The translations under genes were made by a program, and so were the position numbers. A stretch of 11,231 nt of DNA from Bacilli bacterium (lineage in GTDB: Bacteria > Bacillota_I > Bacilli_A > RF39 > UBA660), in NCBI GenBank assembly GCA_017411235.1, contig JAFPMR010000055.1, positions 1 to 11,231 on the forward strand. The letters are read 5' to 3'. This document shows positions 1 through 7,267 of this stretch, in pieces. The notes under the pieces were generated by a model, which saw only the letters and a program-made list of their open reading frames with translations, was not told where the DNA came from and made no database searches. Every line of letters begins with the position of its first letter. Positions within the stretch are counted from its first letter, which is position 1.

Positions 1-267
1 ATTGACGTTCCTAGAAAAAATGGTATTAGAGAATACTCAGATGAAAACATTAGAGTAATTGAATTCGTAACATGCATGCGTGGAGCAGGTATGAGTATTG
101 AAAGATTAAAAAAATATATGAAATTAATTGGTGTTCCTAATACAGAAAAAGAAAGATTAAAAATCCTAATTGAACAAAAAGAAGAAGTAGAAGAAAAAAT
201 CCGTTCTTTACAATCTAGCTTAGAGAAGTTAAACTTAAAGATAGATGTATATCAAAAAGGAGAATAG
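1..267 (+). CDS. MerR-family transcriptional regulator, 3' part (N-terminus outside window)
   Basis: The open frame runs in from the left edge without a start and ends at TAG 265-267, giving 88 visible residues. The visible part begins inside the DNA-binding domain. A stretch reading NGIREYSDENI, then VIEFVTCMRGAGMSIERLKKY, matches the second half of a MerR winged-helix domain (the R-x-Y-x-D/E-N-I turn followed by the 'hydrophobic-R-GMSI-xx-I/L-K-Y' helix). It is followed by a charged heptad-like coiled coil (about residues 50-83) of the type that dimerises MerR proteins. No C-terminal ligand-binding domain or metal-binding Cys cluster follows, so the effector is unknown. MerR proteins usually activate or repress neighbouring promoters. 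The next gene begins only 4 bases after the stop, so the two are probably co-transcribed. The internal ATG at 76 is not the real start because the domain clearly continues upstream. Confidence 0.85.
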   Translation: MDVPRKNGIREYSDENIRVIEFVTCMRGAGMSIERLKKYMKLIGVPNTEKERLKILIEQKEEVEEKIRSLQSSLEKLNLKIDVYQKGE

Positions 268-271
268 AAGA

Positions 272-1165
272 ATGGAAAAAGCAAAGGTTTATTTTATAAA
301 AGAAATAACACCTGAAAATGTTGTTAAAATATTTGATAAACTAGGTAAAGAACTACCAGGTAAAGTAGCAGTAAAAGTTCACTCTGGTGAAGAAGGAAAT
401 CAAAATTATCTAAGACCAGAATTTATGAGACCTATGGTTAACCATGTTAATGGTACCATTGTAGAATGTAATACTGCATACGGGGATCGTTTTGGTGGTG
501 AAAGAGATACTACTGAAAAACATCTAAAAGTAATAGAAAATCATGGTTGGAATAAATACTATGAAGTAGATTTAATGGATGCTGAAGGACCAGATTTAGA
601 AATCGAAATTCCTAATGGAAAAGTTCTAAAAAAAGATCTTTTAGGTAAGAATATTAAAAATTATGATTCAATGTTAGTATTATCACACTTTAAAGGACAT
701 CCAGCTGGTGGATATGGTGGAGCTTTAAAACAACTATCTATTGGTTGTGCTTCAAGTAGAGGAAAAGCTTTAATACATTCAGCAGGAGCATCTGATGATA
801 GAATTAAATGCTGGGATTATGATGATCATAATGGTTTCCTTGAAAGTATGGCAGATGCTGCATCAGCAGTAGTAAAATACTTTAATGGAAAAATGGCTTT
901 TATAAATGTTATGGCTAACATGAGTGTTGACTGTGATTGTTGTGGAGTAGCAGAAGATCCATGTATGGAAGACATTGGTATCCTAGCTAGTCTAGATCCA
1001 ATTGCTATTGATCAAGCATGTATTGATTTAGTAAATGCTTCTAATGATCCTGGTAAAGAACACTTCTTAGAAAGAGTAAACTCTCGTAATGGAGTTCATA
1101 CAATTGAAGCAGCAGCTGAATTAGGATTCGGTACTAGAGAATACGAACTAATAGAAATAGATTAA
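272..1165 (+). CDS. DUF362-family protein, ferredoxin-less form
   Basis: This 297-residue protein has the conserved blocks of the DUF362 family: a KVAVKVHSGE block (about 31-40), VECNTAYG (65-71), LSHFKGHPAGGYGGALKQLSIG (137-158), and a C-terminal DCDCCGVAEDP...DIGILASLDPIAIDQAC block (220-250). Many DUF362 proteins carry two 4Fe-4S ferredoxin motifs (CxxCxxCxxxCP) in the middle. This one does not, although it keeps Cys221, 223, 224, 231 and 250, so metal or cluster binding remains possible. The molecular function of the family is not settled. I chose ATG 272 because AAGGAG at 257-262 lies 9 bases upstream. An in-frame ATG at 245 would lie inside the preceding MerR gene and lacks such spacing. 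It follows the regulator by 4 bases and is closed by the terminator at 1171-1199, so the pair forms the end of one operon. Confidence 0.85.
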   Translation: MEKAKVYFIKEITPENVVKIFDKLGKELPGKVAVKVHSGEEGNQNYLRPEFMRPMVNHVNGTIVECNTAYGDRFGGERDTTEKHLKVIENHGWNKYYEVDLMDAEGPDLEIEIPNGKVLKKDLLGKNIKNYDSMLVLSHFKGHPAGGYGGALKQLSIGCASSRGKALIHSAGASDDRIKCWDYDDHNGFLESMADAASAVVKYFNGKMAFINVMANMSVDCDCCGVAEDPCMEDIGILASLDPIAIDQACIDLVNASNDPGKEHFLERVNSRNGVHTIEAAAELGFGTREYELIEID

Positions 1166-1170
1166 TGTAA

Positions 1171-1199
1171 AACATAAGAGAACATCTTATGTTTTTTTT
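1171..1199 (+). terminator. Rho-independent terminator after the DUF362 gene
   Basis: A 9-bp perfect stem, AACATAAGA (1171-1179) with TCTTATGTT (1185-1193), encloses a 5-base loop and runs straight into a T tract to 1199. It lies 5 bases after the DUF362 stop. Confidence 0.85.
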
Positions 1200-1208
1200 A
1201 ATTCTTTG

Positions 1209-1217
1209 TGATATGAT
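1209..1217 (+). promoter_or_regulatory. Predicted extended -10 promoter of the metallopeptidase gene
   Basis: TGATATGAT fits the TGn-TATAAT extended -10 form with one mismatch. It lies just after the preceding terminator and 27 bases before the next start codon. I see no good -35 hexamer at 17 bases, which is tolerated when the TGn element is present. The ribosome site AGGAGGTG (1232-1239) is a full anti-Shine-Dalgarno match, 5 bases before ATG 1245. Confidence 0.5.
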
Positions 1218-1244
1218 AATACTAGGAAGATAGGAGGTGTATTC

Positions 1245-3944
1245 ATGGCCAAAGATTTACTTAGTGGACTTAATATCTCTGATAGTGACTTAAGAAGAAT
1301 AATTGTTGAAGTATTTGAACAAAAATTTGCTTATATGAGTAAAATGTCTTTCTTAAGATGGATTAATAGTAGACAACTATCTGAAAGAATCCAAAAACTA
1401 ACAGTTGAAATGATGACTGAAGAAGACAAAAAAGAACACTCTAATTGGAGTGGTTACTATATAGATGATGGAGTTCATTTACGTGATAAACAAATAAACG
1501 AAAAAACTCTTGATCATGAACTTAATCACTTCCTAAATGATAATACAAAACAATTCCCTCGTTATATAAACGAAGGATTAACAGAATTCTTAACTCAAGA
1601 AACATTTAAAAGTGCTGGTAAACAAACTAAATATGTTTCTTATTCAACAAATGTAGATATGGTAAAATTCCTATATTCTATCTTTGGTGATGAACTAATA
1701 AAATGTTACTTAGTAGGTGTCTCAGATGAATTCTCTACTAAACTAGAAAGATTCTTAACAACTACTAAAGAAGATAGTTTACAAGACTTCTATAGTGTAT
1801 TAGAAGAACTACACTGGTATTATCATCCAACAAATGAAGAAGATAGAATAAAACAAGAAAGTAAAAAAGAACGTGTTGAAACCAAATTAGAACCTAAAAG
1901 AACTCATTATCTGGAAAATATCTTATTAAATAGTATTATAAATGATATGTTAGATTTTAAATTCTATAAAGATTCTAAAATAGATATAACATTATTAGCT
2001 AATACCATCTATGAAAGATTACAATTACAAGCAAGAGCAGCCAATGTATCATATCCAGCAAAAGAAGGTTTAACTAAAGTAAGAGAATTACTATCAATAT
2101 CTTTATGTCATTCTTATCTAATTAACTTCTATACTAAAGAAGAAATAGTAGAACAAGTAAATAAAGCAGTAACTCTAGGAACTAATGGTGTTATCAATGT
2201 TCGAAAAAATACTTTAGAAGAACTAAATAATAAAACAAAAGATGTTGATTATTATGCTTTAAAAAGTAGAATAGATTACTATGATTACTATACTAATAAT
2301 GGCTTTGATTATGAAACATTTATCTTAGATTACTTTACTTTAATAAGTACTCAAAAATTCCCTATAGATACACTAGATATCGAAAGAAATCTATACAGTT
2401 TCTTATATAAGAAAATTAAAGGAAATGTAGATGTAGATTTAATAAATACCCTAATTGAAAAATATGGTAAATTCTATTCACATATAGGTACTGTTAACAA
2501 TGAAAATATAGCACATACTAAAGAATCATCAATTGTTGAATTTACTATTTATGATGACTTAAAAATGTATTTAGAAAAAAGAGACAATGAATACTATTGT
2601 ATTATTCATAATGTAGAAAAAAATGAAGTAGAATCTTTCCCAGTATATCCAAAAGAAAGAAGAGATCAAGAATATCCATACTATATTTCTTTCTATCATC
2701 AAGATACTAAAAGAACTTGGTCTTTACTATTAAATGAAGATCAAAATATTGTATGTTTTAACAATAAAGAAATACCATTTAAAAAAGGTTTAAAAAACTT
2801 AATATCAGCTACTATAATAGCTGAAACAAGAATGAACTATAGAGAATATATTCACTATCTAAATGATGGAGAAAACTTGTTCTCAGTACCAGGAACAATG
2901 TATGCAGGAGTCAATCTAGATGAAGCAGATCATCGTACTCGTTTCATTGATTATGAATCATTCTTAGATGACTTAAGAGAAAAAATAAAATTCTTACCAA
3001 CTAGTAATAAAAAAACTATTATTGAAGAAAACATAACTAACTGTTTAAGAACTTGTTATGGTGGTATGCAAATACCACAAAACATCATAGCTAAAGCTAT
3101 CTTACTAGCTAAGAATTATATTGAAAAAAATGAAGACTTAAATAAACTAAAAAGAATCAATGTCGATTTAAAAGAAGAATGGAAAAAATATATAAGTGAA
3201 TTAACTTATACTGGTGCATTATACTTCCGTACTAAAGAAGATAGTGAAAAATACTTTAAAATAACTAATCGTCGAAAAGTAGTAAAAAAAGCTAGAGAAG
3301 AAGTACAAGCTAACTATGAAAGTTTCATTCTTGAACCAAATGAATTATACTTTGATAATACTATTTTTACTCATGGTTTAGAAGGAGTATCATTCGCTTC
3401 TATAGAATTAAGAGAATACTCATATCCACATGCTAAAAAAATAGATTTCCCTAAACTAATAGCGTACTTAAAAGAAGTTGTAGCTAAAGAAACAACAGAT
3501 CCAAAGCATGCCTTTAATAATTACTATTGTCAACTATCATACTTCTTATTAGGTATATCTAGACAAACATCTATAGTTGAAGATCAAATAAGAGAAGAAA
3601 TAGAAGAATGTGTCTTTGAAGGAAAAGAACCAAATATAGAATTATTAGAATCTTTAGAAGAAGAAAATAATAATAAATTCCAAGAGAGAAGAAAAATAAT
3701 TCTAGAACAAATGAAAAATGATTCTCTTAAAATAAATACACCACATCCAGAAATAACTAAAGAATTCATAAAAAAGATTAGAACTATCGAAGAAGATGAA
3801 TTATTACCAGAAGAACTAAAACAAAAACAAATTGTTATGATTTTAGAATTATATAAATCTATTGGCGATAATAATAAATATGAACAAGAAATCTATGCTA
3901 TGGACGAGGTAATAGCACAAGATAAAAAGAAAAAAAGTAAGTAG
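1245..3944 (+). CDS. Large predicted gluzincin-type zinc metallopeptidase, otherwise unknown
   Basis: The product has 899 residues, no signal peptide and no membrane segment, so it is predicted to be cytosolic. I do not recognise the full-length family. Near the N-terminus it has HELNH (residues 91-95), an HExxH zinc site with Glu92 as likely catalytic base, followed 14 residues later by NEGLTE (109-114). That spacing and the NExxxE/D pattern match gluzincins, making Glu110 the likely third zinc ligand (inference from the motif). The catalytic module would fill about the first 200 residues. The remaining ~700 are charged and mostly helical-looking, rich in Lys, Glu, Tyr and Asn, with a mixed stretch near 430-520, and end in a Lys-rich tail. 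AGGAGGTG at 1232-1239 fixes the start. It stands alone between a terminator and its own terminator, directly upstream of the effector locus. A substrate is not evident, and a functional link to the secretion genes is only suggested by position. Confidence 0.75.
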   Translation: MAKDLLSGLNISDSDLRRIIVEVFEQKFAYMSKMSFLRWINSRQLSERIQKLTVEMMTEEDKKEHSNWSGYYIDDGVHLRDKQINEKTLDHELNHFLNDNTKQFPRYINEGLTEFLTQETFKSAGKQTKYVSYSTNVDMVKFLYSIFGDELIKCYLVGVSDEFSTKLERFLTTTKEDSLQDFYSVLEELHWYYHPTNEEDRIKQESKKERVETKLEPKRTHYLENILLNSIINDMLDFKFYKDSKIDITLLANTIYERLQLQARAANVSYPAKEGLTKVRELLSISLCHSYLINFYTKEEIVEQVNKAVTLGTNGVINVRKNTLEELNNKTKDVDYYALKSRIDYYDYYTNNGFDYETFILDYFTLISTQKFPIDTLDIERNLYSFLYKKIKGNVDVDLINTLIEKYGKFYSHIGTVNNENIAHTKESSIVEFTIYDDLKMYLEKRDNEYYCIIHNVEKNEVESFPVYPKERRDQEYPYYISFYHQDTKRTWSLLLNEDQNIVCFNNKEIPFKKGLKNLISATIIAETRMNYREYIHYLNDGENLFSVPGTMYAGVNLDEADHRTRFIDYESFLDDLREKIKFLPTSNKKTIIEENITNCLRTCYGGMQIPQNIIAKAILLAKNYIEKNEDLNKLKRINVDLKEEWKKYISELTYTGALYFRTKEDSEKYFKITNRRKVVKKAREEVQANYESFILEPNELYFDNTIFTHGLEGVSFASIELREYSYPHAKKIDFPKLIAYLKEVVAKETTDPKHAFNNYYCQLSYFLLGISRQTSIVEDQIREEIEECVFEGKEPNIELLESLEEENNNKFQERRKIILEQMKNDSLKINTPHPEITKEFIKKIRTIEEDELLPEELKQKQIVMILELYKSIGDNNKYEQEIYAMDEVIAQDKKKKSK

Positions 3945-3961
3945 ATAATACTTACTTTTTC
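3932..3961 (+). terminator. Rho-independent terminator overlapping the metallopeptidase stop codon
   Basis: AAGTAAGTA (3935-3943) pairs with TACTTACTT (3949-3957) across a 5-base loop; the A tract before and T tract after lengthen the stem. The left arm is the last codons of the gene, including the first two bases of its TAG stop (3942-3944), so coding end and terminator are fused. Confidence 0.8.
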
Positions 3962-4007
3962 TATTTAACACTTTATAAATAATTATAGGCAAAATATGCA
4001 ATAAATA

Positions 4008-4016
4008 TGTTATAAT
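4008..4016 (+). promoter_or_regulatory. Predicted extended -10 promoter of the effector operon
   Basis: TGTTATAAT is a perfect extended -10 (TGn plus TATAAT), 23 bases before ATG 4040. No convincing -35 is present at the usual distance. The same nine bases recur at 8992-9000 in front of the third transcription unit. The ribosome site GGGAGGTG is at 4027-4034. Confidence 0.65.
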
Positions 4017-4039
4017 GTTTATTGTAGGGAGGTGTAACC

Positions 4040-4861
4040 ATGGACTATGATATCAAACTAGATACCCTAGATTCTAAAGCATCTGAATTTGAAACACTAA
4101 AAAGTTCTGCTGAAGATATCTATAACGAATTCAATAGTTGCTATCTATCTAAGATTTATGACTCGGAATTAAGTAGTTTAAAAACTAGTTTAAGAGAATC
4201 AGTAAATCGTCTAAAAAAAGGTTATACTAATTCCAATACTTGGTTAAAGAACTATGTTAAAGAATTAAATGAACTAGAAACAGGATTAGCTTCATTTAGT
4301 TCACCTAACTTAACAGCACCAACAGAATTCAAAGGTGAATTCGTTGATTTATTTGGTAAAAAGACAATGCCAATAATCAAAACTGGTGGCGATATTCATG
4401 CCAATGCTGAAATAGGAGTTAAACTAACAGGTAATACTAACCAAGATAAAATATATAACTATCTTAAATCCAAAGGATTCAATGATGCTGCAATATGCGG
4501 TATCTTAGCAAATGTTCAACATGAATCAGGATTTAGAACAGATGCTTTAGGAGATGGTGGAACATCTTATGGTATCTGCCAATGGCATAACAGTCGTTGG
4601 GATAGACTTAAAAACTATTGTAATAACAACAACCTAGATTGGCATACTTTAGAAGGACAACTTGAATATCTAGTTTGGGAATTAGAAAACAACTACAAAG
4701 GTGTTTATAACACTCTAAGAAATGTACCTAATACTAGACAAGGAGCATATGATGCAGCATATAAATGGACTACAGACTTTGAAATACCTGCTGATAAATA
4801 TGGAGCTGCCCAAAGAAGAGGAAATGCCAGTGGTTCCTTCTGGAACACATATGGTGCTTAA
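4040..4861 (+). CDS. T7SS-type effector: shared helical export domain plus phage-tail-lysozyme-like domain
   Basis: The protein has 273 residues and two modules. Residues 1-88 are a mostly helical domain of WXG/LXG-like character without a signal peptide. Residues 96-122 are a linker identical to that of the protein encoded at 7268-8227. The C-terminus, about 128-273, resembles the phage tail lysozyme family (Phage_lysozyme2). It shows ICGILANVQHESGF (152-165) with probable catalytic Glu162, then GDGGTSYGICQWHNSRWDRL (171-190) and LEGQLEYLVWEL (204-215). Such domains cut peptidoglycan glycan strands, so the cell wall is the expected target. It is the first gene of a run of helper and effector genes and starts 23 bases after a strong -10 box. 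It has no helper gene directly upstream and may share the one at 6840, because its export domain matches that of the third effector. No phage structural genes are nearby, which argues against a prophage tail protein. Export by T7SS is inferred from the domain layout and neighbours. Confidence 0.8.
   Translation: MDYDIKLDTLDSKASEFETLKSSAEDIYNEFNSCYLSKIYDSELSSLKTSLRESVNRLKKGYTNSNTWLKNYVKELNELETGLASFSSPNLTAPTEFKGEFVDLFGKKTMPIIKTGGDIHANAEIGVKLTGNTNQDKIYNYLKSKGFNDAAICGILANVQHESGFRTDALGDGGTSYGICQWHNSRWDRLKNYCNNNNLDWHTLEGQLEYLVWELENNYKGVYNTLRNVPNTRQGAYDAAYKWTTDFEIPADKYGAAQRRGNASGSFWNTYGA
4325..4404 (+). repeat. Direct repeat copy 1: linker of the lysozyme effector
   Basis: This 80-base stretch matches 7550-7629 at 76 positions by eye, including about 39 identical bases in a row. 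It encodes the linker joining the shared helical domain to the variable enzyme. The encoded residues (96-122) are identical in both proteins. Confidence 0.9.
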
Positions 4862-4891
4862 TAATAATTAGAAAGAATAGGATGGATGATT

Positions 4892-5191
4892 ATGGCTGAG
4901 AGTATCGGAATAACTAAATCAAGTGTAGATAATATAGTAAGTAATCTACAAGGCGAACAAGAAAAAATAACTGGTTACATGAAAACTCTAGATACAGAAC
5001 TAGGAAATGTTAACCAAGCATGGCAAGGATCAGATGCAACAAAATACACAGAAAAAATGAGAGACGATTATAAAGTTTTATTGAAAGAATTCAACGACAG
5101 TCTACAAAGTTATATAGACTATCTTTCTGGTGTCTTTGCAGAATATAAGAAACTAGACGATAAATTCGTTGATACAAAGATAGAGGTGTAA
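4892..5191 (+). CDS. WXG100-family (Esx-like) T7SS substrate/partner
   Basis: This 99-residue protein is a helix-turn-helix hairpin with the WXG signature, Trp44-Gln45-Gly46 in VNQAWQGSDATKY, and no signal peptide. Near the C-terminus, YKKLD fits the YxxxD/E signal recognised by type VII systems. WXG100 proteins form four-helix-bundle dimers and are exported or act as carriers. I chose ATG 4892 over the in-frame ATG at 4886, because AGGA at 4879-4882 is 9 bases from 4892 but only 3 from 4886. The next gene starts 2 bases after this stop and has its own N-terminal WXG domain, so this protein is the obvious heterodimer partner for that CHAP effector (inference from coupling). Its own ribosome site is weaker than those of its neighbours. 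Confidence 0.88.
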   Translation: MAESIGITKSSVDNIVSNLQGEQEKITGYMKTLDTELGNVNQAWQGSDATKYTEKMRDDYKVLLKEFNDSLQSYIDYLSGVFAEYKKLDDKFVDTKIEV

Positions 5192-5193
5192 TT

Positions 5194-6828
5194 ATGGCAC
5201 AAGCATTAGATTTTGGGAAAATAAAAGATTCTTGTTCAAACCTTACTAGTTTAGCTTCAAACCTTGGTTCTACTGTCGATACAGTAAACACTGAAATAGG
5301 TAAAATCCAAGCACCAGCTTGGGTAGGAAAAGCTAGTGAAGCCTTTAGAGATAAAATAACTACTTTAGCAGCAAATCTACCTGAAGCTAATCGCCAATTA
5401 GCAGAATCAGTAATCTTCTTAGCCAGCTGTGCAGATGCTTATGATCAATTAAGCACAGAATCAGCTAATAAATTAAAAGAATTAATTGGTGGCCAAGATT
5501 ACATTGATAAATATGATGTAAATGGTGCTCCAGAAGTAAACTTAAGTTCACGTTATGGAGTAGAAGAGCAAAGCCAATCAGCTACTACATTAAGTACTAC
5601 AGAAGAACAACAGCAACAAACAACTACTAGAACTTCTACAAGTTCAGGAAGTAGCAGCGGATATAGTGGAAGTTCAAGATATTCATATAGTGTTGGACCT
5701 GGAGGTACAACATCATCTGCTGGAGTTGTAACAACAGCACTAGTAAGTGCTGCTGAAACAACATCATCACTTACTTCATTAACTTCAACAGATATGACAG
5801 GTAAAGAAATTGAAATACCTGATAGTGTAAAACAAGGTTACTACACATGTACTGGATACGATTACTGGATTGATAGTGGTCGTGAAATGTCATGGCAAGA
5901 TGGTACAAACCAAAAAACAGTATCTGATATTTGGAAAGAACAAGGATCTGTATTCAAAAATGGTATTGCTGTAATTAATGTAGATGGTGAAGATAGATAC
6001 TTAATTGCAGTAACAACAAAATTTGGTATGCCAGGTGATTGTATAGATGTTACATTCGCTGATGGTACAGTAGTTAAATGTATCATTGCTGACTCTAAGG
6101 GTGATGGAACAGCATCTGGTTCTGAATGGGGACATGCTTTACCAGATGGTTCAGTAAACGTACTTGAATTTGAAGTACAAAGAGAAAAAATCCTTCAATC
6201 AGGAAATCCAACAACAGACAAATGGGATTTACCTTGGGATAGTAATCAACCTGTTAAGAGCATGAAGAATACTGGAAGTATTATTGGTGCTAAAGTAACA
6301 GATAAAACAGTTATAACTAATAATTCAAATGCAACATTAACTAATTTAGTAAATAATGCAGAATCAACAAAAGAAGTAAGAGAAGTAATAACAGATGTAG
6401 CTGAAACTCAATTAAATAATACTGATGAAAAAGAATACGTTAAGATGTTCGGCGAATCAGAAGGAGAAGCTTGGTGCAGTGAATTCGTATCATGGTGTGC
6501 TAAGAAGAGTGGCTACAACGATACAGTCTTCCCTAAGTTCTCTGCAGCTGATGAAGGAGCTACATGGTTTAAAGATAATAACCTATTACAAGGCCGTGAT
6601 TACACACCTAATGTTGGTGATGTCTTATTCACAGGTGGCGATGAAGCTACCCATACTGCTTTAGTAGTAGGTGTTAATGGTAATACCATTACAACTATTG
6701 AAGGTAACGTAGGAGACCAAGTAGTTAAAAAGACTCATACAGTTGGAGATTCTGATATCTATGGATATGGAACTCCAGACTATAGCAAATTAGTTAAAGA
6801 TGATAATACATCAGCTGTAACGGTATAG
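5194..6828 (+). CDS. WXG100-CHAP fusion: predicted T7SS-exported peptidoglycan hydrolase
   Basis: The 544-residue protein is modular. Residues 1-98 are a WXG100-type helical hairpin (Trp43-Val-Gly45). Residues 121-200 are a Ser/Thr/Gln-rich linker, a typical extracellular spacer. Residues 203-330 form a beta-rich domain with GMPGDCIDVTFADG (278-291), CIIADSKGDG (296-305), EWGH (311-314) and VNVLEFEV (321-328). This recalls small double-psi barrel domains of phage and wall-hydrolase proteins, but I hold that assignment only loosely. Residues about 385-535 are a CHAP domain: AWCSEFVSWC with catalytic Cys428, ATHTALVVGV with His487, and IEGNVGD with Glu503/Asn505. CHAP enzymes cut peptidoglycan as amidases or endopeptidases. 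There is no Sec signal peptide, so the WXG domain is the likely export tag. It is translationally coupled to the WXG100 gene before it (2-base gap, with the AGAGGTG site inside that gene's end) and is followed 11 bases later by another helical helper. Confidence 0.85.
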   Translation: MAQALDFGKIKDSCSNLTSLASNLGSTVDTVNTEIGKIQAPAWVGKASEAFRDKITTLAANLPEANRQLAESVIFLASCADAYDQLSTESANKLKELIGGQDYIDKYDVNGAPEVNLSSRYGVEEQSQSATTLSTTEEQQQQTTTRTSTSSGSSSGYSGSSRYSYSVGPGGTTSSAGVVTTALVSAAETTSSLTSLTSTDMTGKEIEIPDSVKQGYYTCTGYDYWIDSGREMSWQDGTNQKTVSDIWKEQGSVFKNGIAVINVDGEDRYLIAVTTKFGMPGDCIDVTFADGTVVKCIIADSKGDGTASGSEWGHALPDGSVNVLEFEVQREKILQSGNPTTDKWDLPWDSNQPVKSMKNTGSIIGAKVTDKTVITNNSNATLTNLVNNAESTKEVREVITDVAETQLNNTDEKEYVKMFGESEGEAWCSEFVSWCAKKSGYNDTVFPKFSAADEGATWFKDNNLLQGRDYTPNVGDVLFTGGDEATHTALVVGVNGNTITTIEGNVGDQVVKKTHTVGDSDIYGYGTPDYSKLVKDDNTSAVTV

Positions 6829-6839
6829 GAGGTATTAAG

Positions 6840-7253
6840 ATGGCAGATTTATATAACCACTATAATGGTGTTGATCCTGGTAGCATAACAAGTGCTACAC
6901 AATCATTAAGATCTAAAGTTAAAACAGCTCAAACAAAACTTAGTTCATTTAAATCTTCATTATCTGATGGTGTCTGGAAAGCAAATGCCAAAGAAACATT
7001 ATTCACAGCATTTGAAACACTAGATACAGAAGTATATAAAGAAATCTTAGATAAACTAAGTAAAGCTGATGAAGTAGCATCTAATATATCTAAATATAAT
7101 ACTGCAAAAAGTAATGCAGAGATTTATTTAAGTAATATAAGAGGTGCAAATAAAGATACTCCACAATCTACTGTTGATAGTTGGCGAAGCTCTCAACAAG
7201 CAGAAGAACAAAAAATGAGAGATGCAATAGCAACAATCAATGGTTTACTATAA
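6840..7253 (+). CDS. Small helical WXG-like protein, probable partner of the following effector
   Basis: This is a 137-residue all-helical protein with no signal peptide or membrane segment. Two helices flank GVWKANAKE (44-52), in the position of the WXG turn but with Ala in place of Gly (Trp46-Lys-Ala48). A further helical segment continues past 110, so it is longer than a typical ~100-residue WXG100 protein. A strong GGAGGT site (6828-6833) precedes ATG 6840. It sits 11 bases after the CHAP fusion and 14 bases before the cysteine-peptidase effector. In LXG-type type VII loci, small helical partner genes immediately precede the effector and bind its N-terminal domain. That arrangement is the basis for the proposed role; the exact family is not certain. 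Confidence 0.75.
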   Translation: MADLYNHYNGVDPGSITSATQSLRSKVKTAQTKLSSFKSSLSDGVWKANAKETLFTAFETLDTEVYKEILDKLSKADEVASNISKYNTAKSNAEIYLSNIRGANKDTPQSTVDSWRSSQQAEEQKMRDAIATINGLL

Positions 7254-7267
7254 GGAAGTGAAAAAAG

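Noticed and set aside
3584..3769. Minus-strand open frame of 61 codons
   Set aside because: It lies entirely within the 899-residue peptidase gene, shows no ribosome site worth noting and is an antisense shadow of Glu/Lys-rich coding sequence.
4040..4861. Interpretation as a prophage tail lysozyme
   Set aside because: The lysozyme-like domain is of a phage-associated family, but no capsid, tail, portal or holin gene is present, and the N-terminal domain is shared with a non-phage cysteine-peptidase protein among WXG100 genes.
5091..5291. Minus-strand open frame of 66 codons
   Set aside because: It crosses the junction of two clearly coding WXG genes in antisense and has no family features.
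5862..6086. Minus-strand open frame of 74 codons
   Set aside because: It is antisense to the middle domain of the CHAP fusion, whose frame is supported by domain motifs.
6425..6664. Plus-strand open frame of 79 codons in another frame
   Set aside because: It overlaps the catalytic CHAP region, which is certain to be coded in the main frame; no independent start signal was seen.
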